A stretch of DNA of 38,153 bases from Micrococcaceae bacterium (GCA_030452125.1 JAKDMV010000016.1:1-38153), one strand, 5' to 3'; counted from the first letter of the stretch, positions 24,737 to 34,347 are shown. The notes: a model not told the origin generated them from the letters alone. Translations and numbers: made by a program.

Positions 24737-26548
24737 ATGACGTTCTCGGAAAGCCTCCTGACCTCCATGCAGGCGGCGCGGTTCGCCGTAGGGACCCTGA
24801 TCGAGGACGGCGTCCGTGAAGTCGTCCTGTGTCCCGGCTCCCGCAGTGCCCCGCTGGCCTATGCGCTCGCCGAGGCCGAGACCCGGGGCCAGGTGCGCGT
24901 GCACATCCGCATCGACGAACGCGACGCCGGTTTCACCGCACTGGGGCTATCGTTGGCCACGAGCCGCCCGGTGGCCATCGTGACCACCTCCGGCACCGCG
25001 GTGGGGGAGCTGCTCCCCGCCGTGATGGAAGCCAACCACGCCGCCGTGCCGTTGGTGGTTGTTTCCGCCGACCGGCCGGAGGAGCTGCGCGGCACCGGGG
25101 CCAACCAGACCACCGACCAGGCCGGCCTGTTCGGGGTGCATGTCCGCTACTGCGTGGACATCCCGGCAGGCCAGGACCCGACGCCGGAGGTCAGGCGCGC
25201 CCTGCTGGCCGGGGAAGGGCTGCCGCTGGCAGGGTCCACCAGGGCCGGGGTGCATGCGGTGGACGTCAGCACCCCCACCCCGGCGTCCAGGGCACTGCGC
25301 CCCGCCGTCCAACTCGCGGCCCGTGGACCGATCCATATCAACCTCGCCTTCCGGGACCCGCTGGTCCCGGACACCGAAGGCAGCCGTGAGGACCCGACGG
25401 AGGCTCCCGGGAGCGGTGTGCCAGGCGAGCCGGATCCCGCCACGGTCGGGGACCTGTCTTCGGGCACGGTGCTGGACGAACTGCGCGAGGCGGAGCTGGA
25501 GAATCGACGCACGGTGGTCATCGCCGGACACGATGCAACGGCCATTGCCGAACGGTTTGCCAGGATGTTGGGCCTGCCGCTCCTGGCCGAGCCGAGTTCC
25601 AACGCCCGCTTCGGTCCCAATGCGATCGGCCCCTACCGGGTATTGATCCCGGAATTCGAGGCCAGGATCGACCGGGTCGTGGTCTTCGGCAGGCCGACGT
25701 TGAACCGTCAGGTGGGACGGCTGCTGGCCCATCGCGAGCTGCCACCGGCGCTCTACGTCCCCGAACCGGTGGCCTGGTTCGACGCCGGGCACCGCCGGGA
25801 CCGGGTCATCACCGAACTGGGTGAACTGGCGGGATTCGCCGGCCGGGGCCCCGCGGGGTGGCTCGATGAGTGGAGAGCTGCCGCGCAACGGGCCACCGGA
25901 ATCATCGACGAGGCGACGTCCGCGACGACACTGACCGGTGTGGAACTGGCCCGGACGGTCTGGAGCGCAGATACCGGCCCGCTGGTCCTGGGCTCCTCCA
26001 ATGCGATCCGCGATGTCGATCTCGCCGGGACCCCCGGCCGTACCGGGCGGGCCGTCTATGCCAACCGCGGGCTGGCAGGAATCGACGGGACCCTGGCCAC
26101 CGCCACGGGCATCGCCCTGGGCACCTCGCACGGCGTCGGGGAGCGCACCACGGTCCTGCTGGGGGACGTGACCTTCCTGCATGACGTCGGCGGCTTGTTC
26201 GTCGGCGCCGGGGAAACGGTCCCGGTCATGGACCTGGTGGTCCTCAACGATGGTGGTGGGGCGATCTTCTCCACGCTCGAACATGGTTCCCTGGCCGAAC
26301 AACCGGAGTATGCAGGAACCGTGGAACGCTATTTCGCCACCCCGCATGGGGTGGATCTGCGCGCCCTGGCCGACGCCTACGGGGTGGACTACGTCCGGGT
26401 CGAGGACCGCCGCGCCCTGGGAACCGTCCTGGCCTCCGGTCCGATGGCCGACTCGGCGGTGCGCCGGCGCATCGTCGATGTGCGGATCGACCGTGTCGGA
26501 GTGCGCGGACTGCACCAGCGCATCATGGCCTCCGTCGCCCGTACCTGA
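24737..26548 (+). CDS. menD: SEPHCHC synthase (2-succinyl-5-enolpyruvyl-6-hydroxy-3-cyclohexene-1-carboxylate synthase)
   Basis: A 603-residue ThDP-dependent enzyme joining isochorismate and 2-oxoglutarate, the first committed menaquinone step. Signatures: VLCPGSRSAPLAYALAEAE, IRIDERDAGFTALGLSLAT, TTSGTAVGELLPAVMEANHA and SADRPEELRGTGANQTTDQ in the PYR domain, and GDVTFLHDVGGLF with NDGGGAIFSTLEHG for ThDP/Mg binding. TAGGAT six bases before the ATG can be read as a -10 box or as an AGGA ribosome site. It contains the menC stop, so coupling with menC is the simpler view. Confidence 0.95.
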   Translation: MTFSESLLTSMQAARFAVGTLIEDGVREVVLCPGSRSAPLAYALAEAETRGQVRVHIRIDERDAGFTALGLSLATSRPVAIVTTSGTAVGELLPAVMEANHAAVPLVVVSADRPEELRGTGANQTTDQAGLFGVHVRYCVDIPAGQDPTPEVRRALLAGEGLPLAGSTRAGVHAVDVSTPTPASRALRPAVQLAARGPIHINLAFRDPLVPDTEGSREDPTEAPGSGVPGEPDPATVGDLSSGTVLDELREAELENRRTVVIAGHDATAIAERFARMLGLPLLAEPSSNARFGPNAIGPYRVLIPEFEARIDRVVVFGRPTLNRQVGRLLAHRELPPALYVPEPVAWFDAGHRRDRVITELGELAGFAGRGPAGWLDEWRAAAQRATGIIDEATSATTLTGVELARTVWSADTGPLVLGSSNAIRDVDLAGTPGRTGRAVYANRGLAGIDGTLATATGIALGTSHGVGERTTVLLGDVTFLHDVGGLFVGAGETVPVMDLVVLNDGGGAIFSTLEHGSLAEQPEYAGTVERYFATPHGVDLRALADAYGVDYVRVEDRRALGTVLASGPMADSAVRRRIVDVRIDRVGVRGLHQRIMASVART

Positions 26549-26581
26549 GGCCGGCGGTGGGCGGGGCCCTTCAACCACAGC

Positions 26582-26619
26582 AAGAGCGTGGCTCCCACCG
26601 AAGCAGGGGCCACGCTCTT
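26582..26619. terminator. Bidirectional terminator between menD and the ABC operon
   Basis: AAGAGCGTGGC (26582-26592) pairs perfectly with GCCACGCTCTT (26609-26619), with further partial pairing inside the 16-nt loop. It sits in the middle of the 89-base gap between convergent genes. Confidence 0.7.
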
Positions 26620-26637
26620 CGTCCTGGTGGTGTGTTC

Positions 26638-27393
26638 CTAGAGGACCTTGGAGAGGAATCCCCGGGTGCGTTCATGCTGGGGGTTTCCCAGGACATCGTC
26701 CGGTTTGCCTTGTTCGACGACGACCCCGCCGTCCATGAAGACCACCCGGTCGCCGACCTCGCGGGCGAATCCCATCTCGTGGGTCACCACCATCATGGTC
26801 ATGCCCTCGTCGACCAGCCGACGCATGACCGCCAGGACATCGCCCACCAGTTCGGGGTCCAGTGCCGAGGTCGGCTCGTCGAAGAGCATCATGTCCGGAT
26901 CCATCGACAGGGCCCGGGCGATCGCCACGCGTTGCTGTTGGCCACCGGAGAGCTGGGAGGGGAAGGCGTCGGCGCGATCGGCCAACCCGACCTTCTCCAG
27001 GTTCTGACGGGCGATCCGGCGGGCTTCGGTCTTGCCACGTTTCTTGGCCCGGCGCTGGGCCAGCACCAGGTTGTCCAGCACGTCCAGGTGGGGGAAGAGA
27101 TTGAACTGCTGGAAGACCATTCCGATGCGGGTGCGGATCTTGTTCAGGTCCGTTTCCGGGTCGGTGATGTCGATCCCCTCGACCAGGATCGTTCCCGAGG
27201 TGGGTTCCTCGAGCCGGTTCACGCAGCGCAGCAGGGTCGACTTGCCTGAACCGGAAGGCCCGATCACGCAAACCACCTCGCCCTGGCCGACATGGAAATC
27301 GATGCCGGTGAGGACCTCGTTGTCACCGAAGCTCTTATGCAGGTTGCGGACCTCGATGGCCGGATGGGCCGGTGCGGATTCCTGTGCGTTCAT
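26638..27393 (-). CDS. Amino acid ABC importer ATPase
   Basis: A 251-residue ATPase of the polar amino acid importer family: Walker [11 protein letters not shown]-loop in [12 protein letters not shown], signature [15 protein letters not shown], Walker [15 protein letters not shown] and the switch His in VVTHEMGF. It is the last gene of a three-gene minus-strand operon (binding protein, permease, ATPase), starting 5 nt after the permease stop. A short AAGG lies very close to the ATG, so re-initiation after the permease is likely. Confidence 0.94.
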   Translation of the reverse strand: MNAQESAPAHPAIEVRNLHKSFGDNEVLTGIDFHVGQGEVVCVIGPSGSGKSTLLRCVNRLEEPTSGTILVEGIDITDPETDLNKIRTRIGMVFQQFNLFPHLDVLDNLVLAQRRAKKRGKTEARRIARQNLEKVGLADRADAFPSQLSGGQQQRVAIARALSMDPDMMLFDEPTSALDPELVGDVLAVMRRLVDEGMTMMVVTHEMGFAREVGDRVVFMDGGVVVEQGKPDDVLGNPQHERTRGFLSKVL

Positions 27394-27398
27394 GGGCC

Positions 27399-28187
27399 TT
27401 ACCGTCCTCTGTTTTGGTGGCGTTCGAGCTTGGCCACGAGCTGGGTCAGCGGCAACGTGATGACCAGGTACATCAGTCCCGCCACGATCAGCGGCGTCGA
27501 GTTGCCGAACTGCGACAGCGAATCTCGGGCGAATACGGTTAGTTCGCGGTCGCCCAGCGCCATGCCGGCGATGAACAGCAGCGAGGTGTCCTTGATGATG
27601 ATGACCAGTTCGTTGGTCAGCGGTGGGGTGATGATGCGGAAGGCCTGGGGAAGAACCACGGAGATCATGGTCCACCCCGGTGCCATGCCCAGCGATCGGG
27701 CGGCCTCGCGCTGTCCGGCAGGAACGGCTTGGATGCCGGCGCGGATCGTTTCGGCGATATAGGCGGCGGAGACGAGGATCAGCCCGATCAGGCCGCTACT
27801 GGCGCTACCGCCGGGTGGATCCCAGGAGGCGAAGGCGGTGGGCACGGCGAAAGCGAAACCGAAGATGACCAGCAGGGCCGGCAAACCGCGGAAAGTCTCA
27901 ATGTATGCGGTGGCGATCCAGCGGTACGGGCCCACCGGGGCCAGCTTCATCAGGGCCAGCAGCAGACCCAGGAGCAGGCCACCGGCAAAGGCGATGGCCG
28001 TGTAGACCACGGTGTTCTTCGCCGCCGTGATGATGATCGCGGGGAAGAGCTGCTTGGCGATCTCCACGTCGAGGAAGTTGTATTTGATTTCCTTCCAGTT
28101 CGCAGACAGGAGGAGGGCTGCGATGGCGGCGACGAGGATGACGTACAGGCTGCCGCGGAAGAGGCGCCTGCGAGTGGAGGGTTTCAA
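27399..28187 (-). CDS. Amino acid ABC importer permease
   Basis: A 262-residue HisM/GlnP-type permease with about five membrane helices and the EAA loop ([36 protein letters not shown]) that contacts the ATPase. The TTG start has AAGG eight bases upstream. It works with the lipoprotein encoded upstream and the ATPase downstream. Only one permease is encoded, so the channel is probably a homodimer. The exact amino acid is not deducible. Confidence 0.92.
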   Translation of the reverse strand: MKPSTRRRLFRGSLYVILVAAIAALLLSANWKEIKYNFLDVEIAKQLFPAIIITAAKNTVVYTAIAFAGGLLLGLLLALMKLAPVGPYRWIATAYIETFRGLPALLVIFGFAFAVPTAFASWDPPGGSASSGLIGLILVSAAYIAETIRAGIQAVPAGQREAARSLGMAPGWTMISVVLPQAFRIITPPLTNELVIIIKDTSLLFIAGMALGDRELTVFARDSLSQFGNSTPLIVAGLMYLVITLPLTQLVAKLERHQNRGR

Positions 28188-28219
28188 CGGTGTGGCCTTC
28201 CGGGCGTTGTCAGGGCTGC

Positions 28220-28243
28220 GCCCCGGGGATTCTTCCCCGGGGC
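28220..28243 (-). terminator. Intercistronic hairpin between binding-protein and permease genes
   Basis: A 9-bp stem made from CCCCGGGG repeats (28220-28228 with 28235-28243) and a 6-nt loop lies 19 bases past the binding-protein stop. It is inside an operon and lacks a T-run, so partial termination or mRNA stabilisation of the first cistron is the likely role. Confidence 0.5.
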
Positions 28244-28262
28244 ACAGCCATCTGGATTACTA

Positions 28263-29075
28263 CTACTTCGTGGAGAAGTACTTGTCGTAGAGCTCGTCGT
28301 ACTTGCCGTTGTCCTTGAGCTCGGCGAGCTGGGCATCGAGCTCCTTGAGGAGGGCCTCGCCGCCGTCCTTCTTCACGGCGAAGCCGTACTGCTCGTCGGT
28401 CTTGTACTTGGCGACGATGTCGAACTTGCCACCCTGGGTGTGTTCAAGGTTCACCGGAAGGTCCTGCAGCACCGCGTCCACGCCCCTGGACTGCACGGCC
28501 GGGAAGAGCTCGGCATCCGAGGGGTAGGCCTTGATCTTCGCGTCCTCGGGGGCGTTCTCGCGGGTGTATTTTTCACCCGTGGTGCCCTGCTGGACACCCA
28601 CCTTCTTGCCGGCCAGGTCATCAATTGACTTGATATCCGAGCCCTTGGGCACCAGCAGCGACTGCTCGGAGTCGTAGTAGCCATCGGTGAAAGCGAGCTT
28701 CTTCTCGCGTTCCGGGGTGATGGTCATGGCACTGGCCCCCATGTCGCACTGCCCCGAGGCGAGGACAACGCCGGACTGGAGGCCGTCGAAGCCCACGTCC
28801 TTGACGTCCAGCTTCAGGCCCATCCCCTCGGCGATCGCGCCCACCATGTCCATGTCGAAGCCGGTGTATTCACCGTTTTCCTCATATTCGAAGGGCTTGT
28901 ACGGGATATCCGAGCAGACCGTCAGGGTGCCCGCGGTCACCAGCCCCAGATCGTCGCCGCCGGCCGAGGAGGTGGACTGTTCGTCCCCGCCGTCCGAGCC
29001 GCCGCAAGCCGTCAATGACATCAAGGCAACGGCCGAAACGGCCAGAGCCTTAGTGAAGCTGGAGTGAATCCGCAT
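28263..29075 (-). CDS. Amino acid ABC importer substrate-binding lipoprotein
   Basis: A 270-residue family 3 solute-binding protein. The signal peptide ends in a lipobox (SLTAC, Cys near residue 24), followed by a Gly/Asp/Ser-rich linker. The binding domain shows LTVCSDIPYKPFEYEENGEYTGFDMDMV and CDMGASAMTITPEREKKLAFTDGYYDSEQ, the ligand arginine being in the TPER segment. It is anchored on the outer face of the membrane and delivers polar amino acids to the permease. I chose the ATG at 29075, which has a GAAGGA site 8 nt upstream, over the ORF start at 29108. Confidence 0.92.
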   Translation of the reverse strand: MRIHSSFTKALAVSAVALMSLTACGGSDGGDEQSTSSAGGDDLGLVTAGTLTVCSDIPYKPFEYEENGEYTGFDMDMVGAIAEGMGLKLDVKDVGFDGLQSGVVLASGQCDMGASAMTITPEREKKLAFTDGYYDSEQSLLVPKGSDIKSIDDLAGKKVGVQQGTTGEKYTRENAPEDAKIKAYPSDAELFPAVQSRGVDAVLQDLPVNLEHTQGGKFDIVAKYKTDEQYGFAVKKDGGEALLKELDAQLAELKDNGKYDELYDKYFSTK

Positions 29076-29163
29076 GTAAGTGTCCTTCTCGAGTGATCCG
29101 ACGGACATCCTCGCCGGGATGGCCAGTGTAGCCCGGGAACGGGCCCAATGAGATGTTCATCAC

Positions 29164-29201
29164 AAGCTACAGTGGTGTCGCTCCGGTAAACAAGTTGTTT
29201 A
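29164..29201 (-). promoter_or_regulatory. Promoter of the ABC operon with an overlapping palindrome
   Basis: On the minus strand TTGTTT (29193-29188), 18 nt, TAGCTT (29169-29164). The -35 box lies inside a perfect 15-bp palindrome TAAACAAGTTGTTTA (29187-29201), which looks like an operator for a repressor not encoded next to it. The leader would be about 80 nt. Confidence 0.5.
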
Positions 29202-29214
29202 GGTGACAAAAAGA

Positions 29215-30570
29215 TTACAAATTAAGCGCTTCACGCATGGGGCGCATCTTTGCCCAGGATTCAGCCAGTTCGGCGGCCGGGTCGGAGGCTGCGACGATGC
29301 CACAGCCGGCATACAGCCGCACGGTCGTCGGCGATTCGACGACCCCGCCGCGCAGGGCGATACCGAACTCCCCGTTGCCGGTGGCGTCGACCCACCCGAC
29401 CGGTCCGGCGTAGGGGCCGCGGTCCATGTTCTCCAACCGGAGGATGAGGTCATCGGCCGTCACCGTCGGGGTTCCGCAGACCGCAGCGGTGGGGTGGAGG
29501 ACCTCGGCCAGATCCAGCGCCGAGGGGGAGGTTCCGTCCTCGTGCACCCGCAGCTGCGCTTCGACGTCGGAGGCCAGATGCCACACATTGGGCAGCTCCA
29601 GGACGAAGGGCTCCTCGGGGGCGGTCATCCCGGTCACCAGGGGCCCCAGCTGGACCGTCAGCGAATCAATGGCCAGGCGGTGTTCGTGGCGCTGCTTCTC
29701 GTTGCCCGAGAGCATCCGTTCGGCGTACCCCTCGTCACCGGATGGTGCCGTGGCCCGGTCCAGGGTCCCGGCGAGCACCCGGGCCCGCGCGGTGTTCCCG
29801 GAGACCTTGACCAGCATCTCGGGGGTTGAGCCGATCAGACCGTCGACCGAGTAGGTCCAGCAATCGGCGTAGCGAAGCGCCAACTCCCTGAGCACTTGGG
29901 AAACGGCCAGCGGAGAGCCCAGTTCGGCCACGGCATCACGGGCCAGAACGAGTTTGGTCAGTTCCCCCGCAGCGATCGCCCGGACCCCGGCGCGCACCGA
30001 CTCCTCATACTGGTCCTCCGAGACCCGGCCGGGCACCAGCTGGTCGCCACCGGGGGAGAGGTCGCGTTCGGTGGAGGCCTCCTCGAGCAACCCGGCCAGC
30101 TCCGCCTCGGCCGCAGCGGCGCTGAGCTCGAACTCCGGGTCGTCGGTGACCAGGGTCAACCAGCCGCTGTCGCCGGAGCGCCCCACGAGTACGCGCGGGA
30201 CGATGAGTCGTGAAGCATGGGGGCTGGTGCCCGAGAAGGCGATGGAGGAGAAGGCAACCGGTCCGGTTCCGGGCAAGTCGACATCGTCCTGGACCGAGGC
30301 CGCCGCCGAGACGTCGGCCCACCAATGACGGAGCAGACGGAAGCGATCCGGGCCGTCGGCGGTGAAGCGGGCTGCCTCCCCGAACCCGACCAGGCCCTCG
30401 CCGCGGCGGCCCCAGACGAGGGAGTCATCGCGAACGAGCAGGTCCAACAGCGAGCTCTCCTGGCCGGGGGCGCGGGCGATGGTGATGCTGCGCAACCGGG
30501 GACGGGATGGGTCCTGGGTCTGCGCGCTGCCGGTTTCCGGCGCGACGGAGCCGGGAAGATCAATGTCCAT
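29215..30570 (-). CDS. menF: Isochorismate synthase
   Basis: A 451-residue chorismate-utilising enzyme making isochorismate for MenD. The C-terminal catalytic domain has the general-base lysine in [13 protein letters not shown], the [10 protein letters not shown] and [11 protein letters not shown] segments, TAAVCGTPT, and [30 protein letters not shown] with the Mg-binding acids. The N-terminal ~150 residues are the usual variable half. A salicylate-type isochorismate enzyme is unlikely, because menC, menD and menG are all nearby. It is divergent from menG (70-base gap) and read away from the other men genes. A TAGGCT box ends 9 nt before the ATG. Confidence 0.9.
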   Translation of the reverse strand: MDIDLPGSVAPETGSAQTQDPSRPRLRSITIARAPGQESSLLDLLVRDDSLVWGRRGEGLVGFGEAARFTADGPDRFRLLRHWWADVSAAASVQDDVDLPGTGPVAFSSIAFSGTSPHASRLIVPRVLVGRSGDSGWLTLVTDDPEFELSAAAAEAELAGLLEEASTERDLSPGGDQLVPGRVSEDQYEESVRAGVRAIAAGELTKLVLARDAVAELGSPLAVSQVLRELALRYADCWTYSVDGLIGSTPEMLVKVSGNTARARVLAGTLDRATAPSGDEGYAERMLSGNEKQRHEHRLAIDSLTVQLGPLVTGMTAPEEPFVLELPNVWHLASDVEAQLRVHEDGTSPSALDLAEVLHPTAAVCGTPTVTADDLILRLENMDRGPYAGPVGWVDATGNGEFGIALRGGVVESPTTVRLYAGCGIVAASDPAAELAESWAKMRPMREALNL

Positions 30571-30628
30571 GATGGTCCCAGCCTACCCGGGCGTGCGGGG
30601 CGCTTTTCGCCCTGACGTTGAATTTTGG

Positions 30629-30634
30629 GATACT
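30629..30634 (+). promoter_or_regulatory. -10 box of menG, leaderless pattern
   Basis: GATACT ends six bases before the menG ATG (30641), and the only purine run (GGGGA) abuts the start codon. No good -35 box is visible. Confidence 0.35.
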
Positions 30635-30640
30635 TGGGGA

Positions 30641-31366
30641 ATGAGCCGTGCATCGCTGGAAAAGCGTCCCGAAGAAGTCCAAGCCATGTTCGATGATGTT
30701 GCCCCGCGTTATGACTTGGCCAACGACATCCTCTCGTTGGGGCAGGCACGGCTGTGGCGCAAGGTCGTCGTCGAAGCCGTCGACGCGGTGCCCGGTCAGC
30801 GGGTGCTGGATCTGGCGGCCGGAACCGGGACCTCGTCGGAACCCTATGCCGACGCCGGAATCGACGTCGTGGCCTGCGACTTCTCCCTGGGCATGCTCGA
30901 GGTCGGCAAACGCCGGCGTCCGGATATTGATTTCGTGGCCGGCGACGCAACGAACCTGCCTTTCGCCGATGACAGCTTCGACGCCGTCACCATCAGCTTT
31001 GGCCTGCGGAACGTCAGCGAACCGAAGAAGGCCCTGGCCGAGATGCTCCGGGTCACCAAGCCGGGCGGCCGGCTGGTGTTGTGCGAATTCTCCCACCCCA
31101 CCTTCGCACCCTTCAGGACCGTCTACACCGAATACCTGATGCGCGCGCTGCCGACCGTTGCACGGAAGGTCACCTCCAACCCCGCCGCCTACGTGTACCT
31201 GGCCGAATCGATCCGTGCCTGGCCGAACCAGGAAGGCATGGCCGGGTGGGTGGCCGAAGCCGGGTGGCAAAACTGCAGGTACCGCAACCTCAGCGGCGGC
31301 ATCGTCGCCGTTCACCGGGCCACCAAACCGGTTGACCCCCGGGCCGCCGCCCGTCCGGCCAGCTAG
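30641..31366 (+). CDS. menG: Demethylmenaquinone methyltransferase
   Basis: A 241-residue UbiE/MenG-family SAM-dependent methyltransferase that performs the final ring methylation of menaquinone. Signatures: [25 protein letters not shown] at the N-terminus, SAM motif [37 protein letters not shown], and [14 protein letters not shown] followed by the [14 protein letters not shown] region. In this actinobacterial setting it is the menaquinone enzyme, not a ubiquinone one. First gene of the menG-menJ-prenyl synthase operon. Confidence 0.94.
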   Translation: MSRASLEKRPEEVQAMFDDVAPRYDLANDILSLGQARLWRKVVVEAVDAVPGQRVLDLAAGTGTSSEPYADAGIDVVACDFSLGMLEVGKRRRPDIDFVAGDATNLPFADDSFDAVTISFGLRNVSEPKKALAEMLRVTKPGGRLVLCEFSHPTFAPFRTVYTEYLMRALPTVARKVTSNPAAYVYLAESIRAWPNQEGMAGWVAEAGWQNCRYRNLSGGIVAVHRATKPVDPRAAARPAS

Positions 31367-31390
31367 CCTCCAGTCGATTAAGGAACACCC

Positions 31391-32722
31391 GTGTCTGTAT
31401 TGATCGTCGGGGCCGGCCCGGCCGGCTCGACCGCAGCCAGCTACCTGGCCCGTGCCGGCATCGAGGTCACCGTCCTGGAAAAGACCTCCTTCCCCCGGGA
31501 GAAGGTCTGCGGCGACGCCTTGACCCCCCGTGCCGTCCGTGAACTCGCCCGGCTCGGTGTCGATCATTCCGAAAACGGCATCTGGCGGCGGAACCAGGGG
31601 CTTCGTCTGGTCGCCGGAGGACGTTCATTGGAGATCCCGTGGCCCGAGCTCAGCGATTTCCCCGATTACGGGTTGATCCGTACCCGGGAGGGATTCGACG
31701 AAACGCTGGCCCGCCATGCCCAGGCCGGAGGCGCCCGCGTGCTGGAACGCCACGGCGTTTCCGACGTGGTCCGGGATGCGACGGGCCGCGTCACCGGCGT
31801 CATGGCCAACATCCTGGACGAGCGCGGCCGCAAAACGGGCCAGAGGCGCGAATTCCGGGCCGATGTGGTGCTGGCCGCCGATGGGAACTCAACGCGTACA
31901 GCGGTCAGTAGCGGGCTGCATAAGCGCGATGACCGGCCCATGGGAGTCGCCTACCGGACCTACTTCACCTCCCCCCGGCACGACGACGACTGGATGGAAG
32001 GATGGCTCGAACTGCCGGATAAGTCCGGACGCCCTCTACCCGGCTACGGGTGGGTGTTCGGGGTCGGCGACGGAACCTCCAACGTCGGACTGGGCATCCT
32101 GAACTCCACGCGGGAGTTCGGCAAGATGGACTACCGTCAGGTGCTGCGCGAGTGGACCGCCGGGATGCCGGGGGAATGGGGGTTCACCGAAGCGAACCAG
32201 GTCGGGCCGATCCGCGGCGCCGCCCTGCCGATGGGGTTCAACCGCACCCCCCACTACACCCCGGGGCTGATGCTGCTCGGCGATGCCGGCGGCATGGTCT
32301 CGCCGTTCAACGGCGAGGGAATCAGCTATGCAATGGAATCGGCCCGGATGGCGGCCGAGCTGATCATCGATGCCCGGTCGGGGCTGCGCGGGACGACGCC
32401 GGCGGCCCGGGAGGCACTCCTGGCTTCCTACCCGGACGTGGTGAGGAACGCCTGGGGCAGCCACTTCACGCTCGGCCGGATGTTCGCCCGGCTCATCGGC
32501 AACCCGAAGATCATGAAACTGGCGCTGCGTACCGGCATGAGCACCCCGGTGCTGATGCGGTTCGTCGTGCGGATGCTCGCCAACCTCACCGACGACGGCG
32601 GACGCTCTTTTGAGGATAGAGTGATCCATGTGCTGGAACGGTTGGCCCCGCCTACGGGAAACCGGCAAGCACAAAGGGCACGGCCCGAGAAACGACCCAC
32701 CCAGATGACAAGCAGGTCCTAG
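31391..32722 (+). CDS. menJ: FAD-dependent geranylgeranyl reductase family protein, MenJ-like menaquinone reductase
   Basis: A 443-residue flavoprotein: N-terminal FAD motif VLIVGAGPAGSTAASYLARAG with Glu in VTVLEK, CGDALTPRAV, a middle LAADGNSTRTAV segment, and LMLLGDAGGMVSPFNGEGISYAMESARMAAE for FAD binding. In mycobacteria MenJ of this family saturates one isoprene unit of the menaquinone tail. Placement between menG and the prenyl diphosphate synthase strongly suggests the same job here and a partially saturated quinone such as the MK-9(H2) known in Arthrobacter relatives. The GTG start has an AAGGA site 6 nt upstream. Confidence 0.82.
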   Translation: MSVLIVGAGPAGSTAASYLARAGIEVTVLEKTSFPREKVCGDALTPRAVRELARLGVDHSENGIWRRNQGLRLVAGGRSLEIPWPELSDFPDYGLIRTREGFDETLARHAQAGGARVLERHGVSDVVRDATGRVTGVMANILDERGRKTGQRREFRADVVLAADGNSTRTAVSSGLHKRDDRPMGVAYRTYFTSPRHDDDWMEGWLELPDKSGRPLPGYGWVFGVGDGTSNVGLGILNSTREFGKMDYRQVLREWTAGMPGEWGFTEANQVGPIRGAALPMGFNRTPHYTPGLMLLGDAGGMVSPFNGEGISYAMESARMAAELIIDARSGLRGTTPAAREALLASYPDVVRNAWGSHFTLGRMFARLIGNPKIMKLALRTGMSTPVLMRFVVRMLANLTDDGGRSFEDRVIHVLERLAPPTGNRQAQRARPEKRPTQMTSRS

Positions 32723-32726
32723 AACC

Positions 32727-33824
32727 GTGAATGATTCCCCGACCAACTGGACGACCGCCGGACACGGTGTGCCCGAATCCGTTGACTTGTTCGCGGAAAC
32801 CTCGGCGATCGCCGCGGGCATCAACCTGCCACCGGGGTTCCGAGCCGTCGCCGAGGACGCAGAATTCGGCCCCGCCATTTCGCAGGGCATGGCCAAGGTC
32901 GAGAAGGTCCTGCGCGCCGCCGTGGCCAATTCCGATCCGCTCATCGACGCCACCAGCCGCCACCTGGTCGAAGCCGGCGGCAAACGGGTGCGCCCGTTGC
33001 TGGTCATTCTGACCTCGCTGCTGGGCGAGGGCGTGGGCCCCGAGACCATCAAGGCCGCGGCCATCGTCGAGCTCACGCACCTGGCCACGCTCTACCATGA
33101 CGATGTCATGGACTCGGCCTCCTACCGGCGCGGAGCCCCCACCGCCCATGAGGTCTGGGGCAACTCCACGGCCATCCTCACCGGTGATCTGATCTTCGCC
33201 CGCGCCTCGGTCATCGGCTCCGAGCTCGGGGCCCAGGCCGTGGAACTGCAGGCCAAGACGTTCGAACGCCTCTGCCTGGGCCAATTGCACGAAACCGTGG
33301 GCCCGCGCGACGGGGAGGACCCGGTGGCGCATTACCTCGACGTGATCGGGGACAAGACGGCGTCGTTGATCTCCACCTCGGGAGTCTTCGGCGCCCTCTT
33401 CGGCGGGGCCGCCGACTACGTTGACGTCATGCGTGACTACGGCGAGAAGGTCGGGGTGGCCTTCCAGCTGGCCGATGACGTCATCGACGTCACCGGAGCC
33501 CAGGTGGATTCGGGCAAGACCCCCGGAACCGACCTGCGTGAAGGAGTCCCCACGCTTCCGGTGCTGTTGTTGCGCGAGGCCGCCGCCGCGGGGGACGCCT
33601 CCGCGGCCGAGGTGCTGACACTGGTGGACGGGGATCTGTCCAGCGACGAGGATCTGGCCCGCGCCGTCACCGCCCTGGCGGCCCATGAGGTCACCCGGAA
33701 ATCCTGGGCAGTGGCCCGCCAATGGTCCGCAGACGCCATCGGGGCCCTGGCCCCCTTGCCGGAGGGGCCGGTGAAGTCCTCACTGGCGGCCTTCGCCGAT
33801 GCCGTGGTCTCCCGGGAGAACTAG
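32727..33824 (+). CDS. Long-chain all-trans polyprenyl diphosphate synthase
   Basis: A 365-residue trans-isoprenyl diphosphate synthase that builds the menaquinone side chain. The first Asp-rich motif is in LYHDDVMDSASYRRG and the second in QLADDVIDVTGAQ; GGKRVRPLLV and the TGDLIFARAS region are also conserved. In bacteria with a HepS/HepT-type heterodimer a small partner would be expected; none is encoded here, so it may be a homodimer. Product length cannot be read directly. GTG start four bases after the menJ stop. Its stop codon overlaps the stop of the convergent HIT gene. Confidence 0.9.
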   Translation: MNDSPTNWTTAGHGVPESVDLFAETSAIAAGINLPPGFRAVAEDAEFGPAISQGMAKVEKVLRAAVANSDPLIDATSRHLVEAGGKRVRPLLVILTSLLGEGVGPETIKAAAIVELTHLATLYHDDVMDSASYRRGAPTAHEVWGNSTAILTGDLIFARASVIGSELGAQAVELQAKTFERLCLGQLHETVGPRDGEDPVAHYLDVIGDKTASLISTSGVFGALFGGAADYVDVMRDYGEKVGVAFQLADDVIDVTGAQVDSGKTPGTDLREGVPTLPVLLLREAAAAGDASAAEVLTLVDGDLSSDEDLARAVTALAAHEVTRKSWAVARQWSADAIGALAPLPEGPVKSSLAAFADAVVSREN

Positions 33825-34342
33825 CCCGAAGGGCGGGCTCGTCCCGGGTCCGGGGCCCAGCCGAGCGCCGCAAGGGCTGCCGACAACTCCCGGGCCTTGC
33901 GGGCCCTGATGTCAGCGGGAACCCGGTGGCGTAGCTGGCGGTACAGGTTATCGTCCGAATACCGGGGAAAGACATGCTGGTGGTAATGCCAGACATGCTG
34001 GTTTCCGGCCGGCTCATTATGCTGCCGTGTGGAGGTCCCCTCGGGATTCCACGCCAGTTTCATGGCCAGGGCGAGTTGGCGGGTCATGATCATGATCGAC
34101 GCTGCGGCGGCGTCATCCAGATCGTAGAGGGACTCCAGATGGGCTGCGGGAATGACCATCGCATGCCCGCCGTAATCACCGAATCCGTCGCAGGCCATGA
34201 TGACCGCGACCGTCTGGTCGCTGTAGACCAGATCGGTCGGCACGCACAGGTTGTCTTCCGACAGCGGGCCGCCGGCCAGCAGTTCGCAGAAGGGGCAGTG
34301 GTACCCGGGCGGCTCATGGCTTCCATGGGGGTGCACCGGCAC
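33821..34342 (-). CDS. HIT-family nucleotide hydrolase/transferase-like protein
   Basis: A 173-residue histidine-triad protein. The catalytic motif is present as HVWHYHQHVFPRY (His-x-His-x-His), and an N-terminal CPFC suggests a zinc site as in many HIT proteins. These enzymes hydrolyse nucleoside phosphoramidates or dinucleoside phosphates; the substrate is unknown. I chose the GTG at 34342, which sits 5 nt after the stop of the SMI1-like gene with a GGAGG site inside that gene, so the two are translationally coupled. The longer open frame upstream is the opposite reading of the SMI1-like gene. Confidence 0.86.
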   Translation of the reverse strand: MPVHPHGSHEPPGYHCPFCELLAGGPLSEDNLCVPTDLVYSDQTVAVIMACDGFGDYGGHAMVIPAAHLESLYDLDDAAAASIMIMTRQLALAMKLAWNPEGTSTRQHNEPAGNQHVWHYHQHVFPRYSDDNLYRQLRHRVPADIRARKARELSAALAALGWAPDPGRARPSG

Positions 34343-34347
34343 GTGGG

